A stretch of DNA of 64,000 bases from Methanobrevibacter sp. (GTDB lineage: Archaea; Methanobacteriota; Methanobacteria; Methanobacteriales; Methanobacteriaceae), in NCBI RefSeq assembly GCF_015062985.1, contig NZ_SUTI01000010.1:1-64000 (forward strand), written 5' to 3'. Made by a program: the position numbers and the translations under genes. The number at the start of each line of letters is the position of its first letter. Positions within the stretch are counted from its first letter, which is position 1. This document shows, in pieces, positions 24,933-32,279 of this stretch. The notes beneath the pieces are model-generated. The model worked only from the letters and a program-made list of their open reading frames with translations. It was not told where the DNA came from and ran no database searches.

Positions 24933-26014
24933 TCATCTAACCATCCAATAGCTGATCTAATCATTCCGCCAAAGTCTGAAAATACTATTTCATCAGTACC
25001 TAATGTTTTTGAGTGCGCATCAAGTTCCGCCACAACATGAGTATAGCCCAATTCCCTAAGAGGTTCCACCAGACGAGGACCATCAGTTACAGCAACTGAT
25101 TCAGCGTCAAAGTCTTCAATTGGGAATGCATGTGGAACACCGAATACAACAATCAAATCCAAATCCTTATCCTTTAAGAATTCTGCTGCTTTATCACCAG
25201 TAATAGGATACTCATCAAGGCCTCCAGTAATAAAATCAGGTTCCATATCAAGTTGATTTCTAATATTCACTGCATGCTGCCTTATTCTAGGAAGCCCTAT
25301 GTTTTCATCCAAATTAGCTACAAAAAGAGGTTTATTCTCCGGATTAATATCCGTATAGTCGAAATTGATGATATCTGAAAACAGATATGATGTTTCTTTT
25401 TTAACATTCAGGACAAAAGCAACTTTTTTATTATCTTTCAGAGCTTTGACAACAATTTTTGCAATACTTTCCTTTGAATCACCAAAATTAGGCTTGATGT
25501 ACTTTCCCTGTGCCATTCCACGGGTTTTTTCAACTTCTGTTGCTTTTTCAAGCATTTCAATTTGCCTATCAGCTTCCTCTTTTGGGATTACACCACATTC
25601 AACTGCAGCATCCAAAACCATTATTGCTCCAACAGTATTGTCTCCTTCACCTGATCCTCCATGGGATTCCACCGGAATAACAGTGCAGGGCAAGTCTGCT
25701 GTTGCAATCGCTTCTTTTAAATCTTCACCGATAATCATACTGGCACATGTACCTGCAATGCCCATCAGTTTTGGTTTGAATAAATCATAAGCTTCAGTTA
25801 AAGTTTCAACTAATTTTTCACCGGCACCTAAAATAAAATCATTTTCAGACATTCCTGTAGTTACAACGCGTACCCCATCGCTTTCTAAAAGCCTAGCTGT
25901 CCTAAAACAACAGCCTGTAGGTCCATGCATAACAATGACGTCAACATTCATATCCCTTAGTGTATAAAGAGTGGCGGCAATTGGACTTGGTCTTGGATGT
26001 ATAATTTTTATCAC
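24929..26014 (-). CDS. cfbD: Ni-sirohydrochlorin a,c-diamide reductive cyclase, catalytic subunit CfbD
   Basis: A 361-residue NifD-like protein. It opens IIHPRPSPIAATLYTLRDMN, with the cluster-binding GPTGCCFRTARLLE and the second Cys in GIAGTCASMIIGED. CfbD works with the NifH-like CfbC to reduce and cyclise the nickel tetrapyrrole on the way to coenzyme F430 of methyl-coenzyme M reductase. CfbC is not in the window. The start is drawn at GTG 26014, but that GTG is itself inside GGTGAT; see findings for an alternative ATT start. Confidence 0.92.
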   Translation of the reverse strand: MIKIIHPRPSPIAATLYTLRDMNVDVIVMHGPTGCCFRTARLLESDGVRVVTTGMSENDFILGAGEKLVETLTEAYDLFKPKLMGIAGTCASMIIGEDLKEAIATADLPCTVIPVESHGGSGEGDNTVGAIMVLDAAVECGVIPKEEADRQIEMLEKATEVEKTRGMAQGKYIKPNFGDSKESIAKIVVKALKDNKKVAFVLNVKKETSYLFSDIINFDYTDINPENKPLFVANLDENIGLPRIRQHAVNIRNQLDMEPDFITGGLDEYPITGDKAAEFLKDKDLDLIVVFGVPHAFPIEDFDAESVAVTDGPRLVEPLRELGYTHVVAELDAHSKTLGTDEIVFSDFGGMIRSAIGWLDE

Positions 26015-26089
26015 CTAATTCATTTTAACAAATAAATATTTTAAATTCTTAATTAATATAATTAATTAACTGAATTGGGAGATTGCATT

Positions 26090-26488
26090 ATGAAACTTGA
26101 TGAAAAAATTTTAGAGGAAAAAATTAGAGAATACAGAACTTTTAAAAGTTGTTCTGAATCTACATTAATGGGGCTTTGTGAAACTGCCGGTGCAGATATT
26201 ACCCCTGCTGAAATGACAAAATTGGCCTGCGGATTTGCAGGCGGAATGGGTGGCACATTTGATGAGGGAACCTGCGGAGCAGTAACAGGAGCATTGATGG
26301 CTAATGGTATTGTTTTAGACGATCCTGCAAAAATCAAATCTAATGCAAAAGAAATATTCAACGCTTTTAAAGAGGAATATGGGACTGTCCGTTGTGATAT
26401 AATTAGTAAAAATGGAGAAGATAAATCACCATGCGTTGACTGCTGCGTGTTTATTGCAAAAAAAGTAGCCGAATTATGGGATGAATAA
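26090..26488 (+). CDS. C_GCAxxG_C_C family protein
   Basis: A 132-residue cysteine-rich protein of the C_GCAxxG_C_C family, often found near redox genes and thought to bind a metal or cluster. Seen: SCSESTLMGLCETAGADI, ACGFAGGMGGTFDEGTCGAV and the C-terminal CVDCCVF. The family's GCAxxG appears as TCGAVTG. ATG at 26090 is chosen because GGGAG lies 8 nt upstream; a TTG 15 nt earlier would include that site. Divergent from cfbD, 75 nt away. Function unknown. Confidence 0.82.
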   Translation: MKLDEKILEEKIREYRTFKSCSESTLMGLCETAGADITPAEMTKLACGFAGGMGGTFDEGTCGAVTGALMANGIVLDDPAKIKSNAKEIFNAFKEEYGTVRCDIISKNGEDKSPCVDCCVFIAKKVAELWDE

Positions 26489-26557
26489 TGCCGTTCAAAT
26501 AATGGCACATTCCAATAAAAATTTAGTAAAAAAAATAACTTAAATTAAAAAGGGAGG

Positions 26558-26582
26558 AAAGCAGGATTTAAAATCCTGCTTT
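26558..26582. terminator. Palindromic terminator-like hairpin
   Basis: AAAGCAGGATTT and AAATCCTGCTTT form a perfect 12-base inverted repeat around one base, folding as a 9-bp stem with a 7-nt loop. It lies between the convergent C_GCAxxG_C_C and surface-protein genes. T-rich sequence follows on both strands, so it may serve both. Confidence 0.6.
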
Positions 26583-26602
26583 TAAATGGTTAATAATAAG
26601 GT

Positions 26603-27007
26603 TTAATCTTTTTTTCTTAAAACAGTGTAACCGCCTAAAACTGCTGATACTCCGAGTAATAATAAGATTGGATTACCAGTTGCTAACATATTGTGAGGAA
26701 CAGTTGAATTTGTTGAATTTGTTGAATTAGCAACAACAGGAGCAGTTGTGTTTGCAGTTACATCGGTAGCATTAGTTGCATTAGTTACATTGGTTGTATT
26801 TATTGCATTAGTTGCATCAATTGCAGTGGTTGCATTTTCCAATGTTGCATTGTATTGGCTACCAGCCCAGCCTCCGTCAAAATCATTACTTTGACCTAAA
26901 GCTTGAGCGTCAAAATTATCACCCACATCTGCAGCGCAAACAGCTGCTGCAGAACCAATTATACAAAATATTATAAGTAATGCTAAATATGTTTTCATAA
27001 TATCCAT
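26603..27007 (-). CDS. Small secreted Asn/Thr-rich surface protein
   Basis: A 134-residue protein with an N-terminal signal peptide (MKTYLALLIIFCIIGSAAAV, likely cut near AVCAADV), then a region of repeated N-x-T/S sequons (NATLENATTAIDATNAINTT, NVTNATNATDV, NSTNSTNST) with many potential N-glycosylation sites, and a C-terminal membrane helix followed by RKKD (PILLLLGVSAVLGGYTVLRK). This is the layout of a short glycosylated cell-surface stalk protein. ATG at 27007 has GGTGAT 3 nt before it. A candidate operator lies upstream of its TATA box, and a broken tetR gene is next along the same strand. Confidence 0.8.
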   Translation of the reverse strand: MDIMKTYLALLIIFCIIGSAAAVCAADVGDNFDAQALGQSNDFDGGWAGSQYNATLENATTAIDATNAINTTNVTNATNATDVTANTTAPVVANSTNSTNSTVPHNMLATGNPILLLLGVSAVLGGYTVLRKKD

Positions 27008-27463
27008 AATATCACCTTAATCCTATTGATTTAAAAAAAGCCGGTTGAAGAAAATAACCAATTTGACACAAGTAATTATATGAAAAAGACTATATATAAA
27101 GTTTTTCGAATGCAAGTGCACACTTACATCTTTAAATAATAAAATAGTAAATTTAAATTAATATTTTAAAAAAATAAGTAATTTAAAGATTAATTAAAAT
27201 AAATAAGGCAATATTTAAGTTAATTTTTTAGTTTAATGTTGAGAGTGAAACATATATTTGAAGAAATATTCAAAACAGGAAAAAAAATCCGTTTTAAAAT
27301 GAGAACACGAGAATAATCCCCCTAATTATTATGTCCTACATCACCATTATAGGATTATGAATATCCCATTGTGATTATATGACAATCTACCCTGGGACAA
27401 ATTAGTTTCATTGAAAATTACGAGTTTCGAACTCGATTTTTTAGTTATGGGAAAGCTGAAACT
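27008..27463. promoter_or_regulatory. 455-nt gap: promoter and candidate operator of the small surface protein
   Basis: On the minus strand a TATA box TTTATATATA lies at about 27091-27100. Just upstream of it, at 27111-27128, is the imperfect palindrome TGCAAGTGCACACTTACA (8-base arms, one mismatch), a plausible TetR-type operator. The rest, 27129-27420, is AT-rich with no ORF I can support, including a self-complementary patch GGATTATGAATATCC near 27352-27366. Confidence 0.5.
27421..27442. terminator. Terminator-like hairpin after tetR
   Basis: CGAGTT at 27421-27426 pairs with AACTCG at 27430-27435 around TCG, followed by a T run on the plus strand. It lies about 20 nt past the tetR stop codon, so it more likely ends that minus-strand message even though the T run is on the other strand. 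Confidence 0.45.
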
Positions 27464-28064
27464 TCAATCAACAGATTCTTCAGGATTTATTCCTTTAAAC
27501 AGGATATCTAAAAATTCATCGGCATAGAAATCTTCTTGATGAGTAGGAGCCCTATTATATATTTTTGACAGGATTACAGACTGGAACAAGATACTGAATA
27601 CCAATAGGGATAATGATCTAGGATTAACTTCCCTAATTTTTCCTTTTTCCAATTGTAATGTGAAAAATTCCTCCAATTTAACGACAATTGTACCGATAAT
27701 CTGTGACATTAAAAGTTGCCTATCAGGAACTTCCCTAACTTCTTCCATTGCTACTTTCATTATACTAAAGTCATCTTCTGATAAAACTAAAATCCCGTAA
27801 AAATTGATTTTAAGATATTCATCAATTTCTTCATCACCATTGAAATCAAAAATTTCTTCTAATTTATCAGTTAATTCCTTAAGATAATACTCTTTAGTAG
27901 CTTCCACGAGAGCATTTTTATTTCCAAACTTTCTAAAAATAGTTACTTCATTAACTCCTGCTTCAACAGCAATCTTTTTTGTTGTTGTTTTTTGAACCCC
28001 TTCCTCTTGAAGAAGTTTAAATGTAGCAGCTATAATTTTTTCCCAGTGACGTCCTCTTCAACAT
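27464..28064 (-). pseudogene. TetR/AcrR-family regulator, disrupted by a frameshift near its start
   Basis: The frame 27464-28057 is open and encodes a full TetR fold: the HTH reads FKLLQEEGVQKTTTKKIAVE then AGVNEVTIFRKFGNKNALVE, followed by a ligand domain ending GINPEESVD. That frame has no ATG, GTG or TTG before the HTH; the first GTG, at 27907, would remove the DNA-binding part. An ATG at 28064 reads MLKRTSLGK and would join the HTH frame if the A6 run (T6 at 28036-28041 on the plus strand) had five bases. So this is a one-base frameshift, a sequencing error, a variable homopolymer, or an ATT-started gene. About 190-200 residues if intact. The likely target is the nearby surface-protein promoter. 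Confidence 0.75.
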
Positions 28065-28133
28065 TCAGGATATTATATTTATTTTCATATATTAAATATT
28101 TTTAAACAAATCCCTAAATTAAATATCAAATAA

Positions 28134-29150
28134 TTACTTTATTAAAAAATAACTGCCCAATAAAATAAATAACAATATAAAATTTAATAGTGTGAATACA
28201 AAAAGATACCTGATTTTAAATTCATCATATTCCCTGACAAGAATTTTATATGAAATTAAATTCGCCATTGAAGCAATGAGCGTTCCCAAACCACCAATAT
28301 TAATTCCAACTATGATGGCCTCATAATTAGTGCTGAAACCACTAAGCAACATTGCCGCAGGAACATTGGAAATTACTTGGGATGCAACAATGCCCCAAAA
28401 TACTTCATTGCCAATAATCCACTTCTTAAATATTGATGTGAAAAATGGAATATTTTCCAAATTGCCAATCAAAATAAATAATGCAATGAAAGTTAAAAGC
28501 AAGTAATAATCGACACCACGAAAAACCCTTTTTAGGAAATTCTTTCTATCGATTTCTATTTTATTTATTTCAGGCAAAGAAATCCTATCCCTTGAAACAA
28601 ACAATGATAAAGCAACTAAAAATATCACAGATACAATAATATACGGCAAAAGCAATAGGAAAAATGACTCAAATGAGATTTTAGATACTGTATACATAAC
28701 AATATTGTGTGGTGCCCCGATAGGAAGAACCATGCATCCCACATTAGCGGCAATTGTCTGCAAAGAAACTGTGAATATTATTAAATCAATCCTGCCAACC
28801 TTTTTTAAAGCCAACATGGCAAAAGGTACGAATATAATTAAAGAAACATCATTAGTGATGAATATTGAACTAAAAAATACAATTGAAACCAAAAGCAGGA
28901 CCAGCTGGCGGGCATTTCCAATCCGAATTAACAATTTGCGAACCAGCACCTCAAAAATAGAAAGATTTTTTAAAACTTCAACAATTAGCATTATAACAAA
29001 AAGCAATATGATTGTATCCCAATTAATATAAACCAAATAATCGATATTCGGCTGAACAAAAAAACAAGAGATAATGGCTAAAATCACAGATATTGAAAAT
29101 ACAATTTCCTTTTTAAAAAAATCAAATGCACTATCCATTAATTTAACCAT
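28134..29150 (-). CDS. SLC13/ArsB-NhaD-type membrane permease
   Basis: A 338-residue integral membrane protein with about ten hydrophobic segments. The paired re-entrant motifs of the ion transporter superfamily are visible: FITNDVSLIIFVPFAMLALK in the first half with IAANVGCMVLPIGAPHN, and QVISNVPAAMLLSGFSTNY with GLGTLIASMANLISY in the second. These match ArsB, NhaD and SLC13 carriers; at 338 residues it is short for the family. The ion carried is unknown. The start is uncertain: ATG at 29150 or 29138. It precedes the tetR remnant on the same strand. Confidence 0.8.
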   Translation of the reverse strand: MVKLMDSAFDFFKKEIVFSISVILAIISCFFVQPNIDYLVYINWDTIILLFVIMLIVEVLKNLSIFEVLVRKLLIRIGNARQLVLLLVSIVFFSSIFITNDVSLIIFVPFAMLALKKVGRIDLIIFTVSLQTIAANVGCMVLPIGAPHNIVMYTVSKISFESFFLLLLPYIIVSVIFLVALSLFVSRDRISLPEINKIEIDRKNFLKRVFRGVDYYLLLTFIALFILIGNLENIPFFTSIFKKWIIGNEVFWGIVASQVISNVPAAMLLSGFSTNYEAIIVGINIGGLGTLIASMANLISYKILVREYDEFKIRYLFVFTLLNFILLFILLGSYFLIK

Positions 29151-29236
29151 AGTATTTGTTTATTTAATGTAATATAATAAACTATTTACGCCGAGTGCAG
29201 AAAACCTCGAATCTGAATTTAAAATCTCCAAAGTAA

Positions 29237-29551
29237 TCAATCGGCATCTTCATCTAAAGTTTCCAAAAGAAAGCTTACCGGTCTGAAACCATCATTGCAG
29301 GATATCATTGCAGATTTTTTATTCTTCATCCAACCATCATAAAAGTCCTCGGCACCATTGGCCAGAGCCATTACAAAGGGTGAAAGACTTTCCCATGCAC
29401 TGTCACAGAAATTATCAGGTTTTTCCCATCCATTAGCTATGAAAACATCACCCAATTCAACATCACATTCATGCTCTAGAGGGTTTTCATATTTTTCAAT
29501 CAAATCATCATGCCTAACTTTTCGCATGACGGTAATTTTTACTTTTTTCAT
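29237..29551 (-). CDS. TIGR04076-family protein
   Basis: A 104-residue soluble protein matching the small family TIGR04076. Seen: KKVKITVMRKVRHDDLIEKY at the start, ECDVELGDVFIANG, then WEKPDNFCDSAWESLSPFVM, and a final SCNDGFRPVSFLLE. Conserved Cys residues suggest metal or redox chemistry, but no function is established. It overlaps the end of the SAP-domain gene by 4 nt, so the two are co-translated. Confidence 0.75.
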   Translation of the reverse strand: MKKVKITVMRKVRHDDLIEKYENPLEHECDVELGDVFIANGWEKPDNFCDSAWESLSPFVMALANGAEDFYDGWMKNKKSAMISCNDGFRPVSFLLETLDEDAD

Positions 29552-30108
29552 AATAACACTCTCAAATCGCTTTTTTCATACTTGTTATGGCCTTTAAGGC
29601 CTTTTTTATAGTTCCAACATTTAATTGCATCTTCCAGAGACCTGCCTTCATTATCTTCGAAAAAATCACGTATGTACTGGTTGTATTGAAATTGTTTACC
29701 TATCTTTGTTTTTCCATTTGAATTTTGAATTTCATAATAAGCGTCGATAGCTTCACGATAAGTCTTATCAGGATTAGCTTTCAACCATTTCTGAAATTTG
29801 ACTTTGAATTTAAATCCTTTTCCAATTTCATTCTCGAAAAATTGCCTTTTGTCTTCACCGCATTTGAAGTTTTCACCTAATCTAGAATCCAAAGTAATTT
29901 CCAAGTTTGATTGATTTGAATATTGTTTGGTGATAGGCTCTTCTAACTTTTCGCCAGTGGCCAAATAATGAATTATCCGATTTTCCAAATCCTGTTTGGA
30001 ACCGCTTACCTTTAAACCTTCCAGCCTGCAAAAATCTTTCAAATCCTCTTTTAAAAAATAGTATTCCTTAAATTCATCTGCTTTTAAGTCTCTAGTTAAT
30101 TGAACCAT
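29548..30108 (-). CDS. SAP-domain protein with DUF6434
   Basis: A 186-residue protein. Residues 15-55 form a SAP motif, usually a nucleic-acid-binding helix pair (YYFLKEDLKDFCRLEGLKVS, then GSKQDLENRIIHYLATG). After a short linker the rest matches the DUF6434 type: FKCGEDKRQFFENEIGKGFK, FKVKFQKWLKANPDKTYREA, and KIGKQFQYNQYIRDFFEDNE. The pair is often seen in one polypeptide in bacteria. Role unknown; DNA or RNA binding is inferred from SAP only. Confidence 0.78.
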   Translation of the reverse strand: MVQLTRDLKADEFKEYYFLKEDLKDFCRLEGLKVSGSKQDLENRIIHYLATGEKLEEPITKQYSNQSNLEITLDSRLGENFKCGEDKRQFFENEIGKGFKFKVKFQKWLKANPDKTYREAIDAYYEIQNSNGKTKIGKQFQYNQYIRDFFEDNEGRSLEDAIKCWNYKKGLKGHNKYEKSDLRVLL

Positions 30109-30140
30109 GAAAATCTTTAAAAATAAAAATAGAAGAGGAA

Positions 30141-31331
30141 TTATCCTCTTGTTACAATACTGATAATGTCACCGTCTTTCAACTCATAATCACTGGCTAC
30201 ACGCATATGTGATCTTGCATCAACGGCATGCATGAACTTATCACCTATGTCAGTGTGTACAATATAAGCCAATTGCTTTGGGGTTGAACCTTTTGGAACC
30301 AAAAATCCGTCAGGCAAGACATTACCCTTTTGGTCAGTGTATTTATGTTCATCCTGAACGGGGTACACAACTATTCTGTCGAGCAAATCAAATATACCAT
30401 AATTAAGGGCATCCTGAACACCGGTACTGCCATATTTGTCCAAAATATTGGTTTGGATATATTCAAGCGCTTTAATTTGGTTTGCATTTAATTCATCAGC
30501 CTTCAATATTTCAAAGTGATCCTCGCCTGAAACATATGAAATGAGACCTGCTTCTGATGCTCTTACAAGCGCGATTTCAGATTCGGCTGAAGTTGGAATT
30601 ACGTTAGGATATTTTTCCTTAATCCTTTTGATGTTTTCCTCTGATGTTGGGAGGTCTGCCTTATTCGCAATAATCATCATCGGCTTGGCAATGTGGAGAA
30701 TATTCCTTGTGAGTTCAATCAAGTCCTCTTCTTCCCACTTATTGTAATCAGGTTCAATGCCTCTTTTAGCTTCGATAATATCTTCGATAGCTATTCCTGT
30801 TCCTGACAACTGATCAAATAATACTTTTGAGATATCCAAATGTTCAGCTCCAACTTTTCTGACCAGCCTTACCCAATTCTTTGATAAGATTCCATACATC
30901 CACATTACAATTTCATTTTCTAAAAATTCCAGGTCATCCAATGGGTCGTGGCTTCCAGGGTCGACTGGGTTTCCTTCAAGATCTGTTGAACCTGAAGCAT
31001 CAATGACGTTTATAAATACTTTTGCCTGCATTAAATCATCTAAAAACTTATTACCCAATCCTTTTCCTTCATGTGCTCCCGGAACAAGTCCGGCGACATC
31101 TATTAATTCTATTGGAAGCAATCTTTTTCCATCTATACAAATTGAATTGTGAGGATTACAGGTAACTCCTAATTCTTTACATGGACAATCCTTAATTACA
31201 TGAGCAACAGCCTTATTTGCATCAATAGTTGTAAATGGATAATTGGCCATTTCTACAGTTGACGCTGTTGCTGAATTGAAAAAAGAGGATTTTCCGACAT
31301 TTGGTTTTCCACAAACTGCAATTTGAAGCAT
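30141..31331 (-). CDS. ychF: YchF-family Obg-related ATPase
   Basis: A 396-residue P-loop NTPase of the YchF/Ola1 branch. Seen: Walker A CGKPNVGKSSFFNSATA (residues 6-22), switch region NYPFTTIDANKAVAHV, ELIDVAGLVPGAHEGKGLGN, the base-specificity motif IIANKADLPT, and a C-terminal TGS domain (HAVDARSHMRVASDYELKDG). The archaeal type has the inserted Cys stretch CPCKELGVTCNPHNS. It binds ribosomes and is linked to stress responses. ATG at 31331 is preferred because AGTGAT precedes it by 4 nt. Confidence 0.93.
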   Translation of the reverse strand: MLQIAVCGKPNVGKSSFFNSATASTVEMANYPFTTIDANKAVAHVIKDCPCKELGVTCNPHNSICIDGKRLLPIELIDVAGLVPGAHEGKGLGNKFLDDLMQAKVFINVIDASGSTDLEGNPVDPGSHDPLDDLEFLENEIVMWMYGILSKNWVRLVRKVGAEHLDISKVLFDQLSGTGIAIEDIIEAKRGIEPDYNKWEEEDLIELTRNILHIAKPMMIIANKADLPTSEENIKRIKEKYPNVIPTSAESEIALVRASEAGLISYVSGEDHFEILKADELNANQIKALEYIQTNILDKYGSTGVQDALNYGIFDLLDRIVVYPVQDEHKYTDQKGNVLPDGFLVPKGSTPKQLAYIVHTDIGDKFMHAVDARSHMRVASDYELKDGDIISIVTRG

Positions 31332-31377
31332 AATAATCACTTAATATCTAATAACATCTAAATGTATGTTTTTAAAA

Positions 31378-31386
31378 TTATAAATA
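31378..31386 (+). promoter_or_regulatory. TATA box of the metallophosphoesterase operon
   Basis: TTATAAATA lies 24 nt before the ATG at 31410. Archaeal transcription starts about 25 nt downstream of the TATA box, so the message would be leaderless or nearly so. This argues against the upstream in-frame ATG at 31362. Confidence 0.5.
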
Positions 31387-31409
31387 GTTTCAGAATTAAT
31401 TATTATTTA

Positions 31410-32279
31410 ATGAAAGAAAATGATATAGAACGTCCCCAAGGGATGAAAATTAGACAAGGCATTCAAGATGCAATGACAAATTCACTTCCTAACAAGAAGT
31501 TTTCAACCGATGGAATTGATTTAGTCGAAGTGGACATTGAAATCAACAATTTGGGTCAGAACTTTCGCAACTTTAAGATATTGAATCTGACTGATATTCA
31601 CATAGGCCAATGGATCAATCCGGAGTATCTGGATGACCTGGTAGATTATGTCAACACCCTCAACATTGACCTGATTACTCTTACAGGAGATTATTTTTCA
31701 TATGTTATTGATGGATATGAAGAATGCTTAACGAATTCTCTTAAAAAGTTAAATGCAAGATACGGAAAATTCGGAGTTTTGGGAAATCATGACCATTGGA
31801 TGGACGCCGATAAAATCCGGGACATCTTCAAAAAAGCAGACATTATCGATTTAAGCAATGATGTTTGCACTATTGAAAAGGATGGGGATTTTTTAAACAT
31901 CTGCGGCGTCGACAGCTGTACCGTTTGCGCTGACGACTTGGACAAAGTGATTGCTAAAATGCCTAAAAACATACCGAGCATCCTTCTTGTACACGAACCC
32001 GATTTTGCAGAGGAATCAAGTCAGACAAATCTGTTTGACCTTCAAATTTCCGGACATTCACATGGAGGCCAGTTAATTATTCCAAAATTTGAAACTACAC
32101 CCTTTAGAGGTCCTAATTCATCAAAATACCCTGTTGGATTATATAAAGTTAGAAATATGATGCAATACACAAGCAAGGGTCTTGGTACAAACTCCTTCAG
32201 GATAAGAATTAACTGCAAACCTGAAATTACAATAATAACATTGAAAACAAATCAGAAAAGAAGAATAAAGATAGAATGA
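31410..32279 (+). CDS. Calcineurin-like metallophosphoesterase (YkuE-type)
   Basis: A 289-residue phosphoesterase with the full metal-ligand set: LNLTDIHIGQ-type DxH (LTDIHIGQW), TLTGDYFSYV, GVLGNHDHWMDA, LVHEPDFAEE, and the final SGHSHGGQLIIPKF. The GHSHGGQ ending and order resemble YkuE-like proteins that act on membrane or envelope substrates, but there is no N-terminal membrane helix. It overlaps by 4 nt (ATGA) with the next gene, a membrane-bound phosphodiesterase, so the two are translated together and probably act on related substrates. Confidence 0.88.
   Translation: MKENDIERPQGMKIRQGIQDAMTNSLPNKKFSTDGIDLVEVDIEINNLGQNFRNFKILNLTDIHIGQWINPEYLDDLVDYVNTLNIDLITLTGDYFSYVIDGYEECLTNSLKKLNARYGKFGVLGNHDHWMDADKIRDIFKKADIIDLSNDVCTIEKDGDFLNICGVDSCTVCADDLDKVIAKMPKNIPSILLVHEPDFAEESSQTNLFDLQISGHSHGGQLIIPKFETTPFRGPNSSKYPVGLYKVRNMMQYTSKGLGTNSFRIRINCKPEITIITLKTNQKRRIKIE

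Noticed and set aside
26700..26830. Short tandem repeats in DNA (GTTGAATTT and GTTGCATTAGTT units)
   Set aside because: They encode the Asn/Thr sequon stretch of a surface protein and are explained by low-complexity coding sequence.
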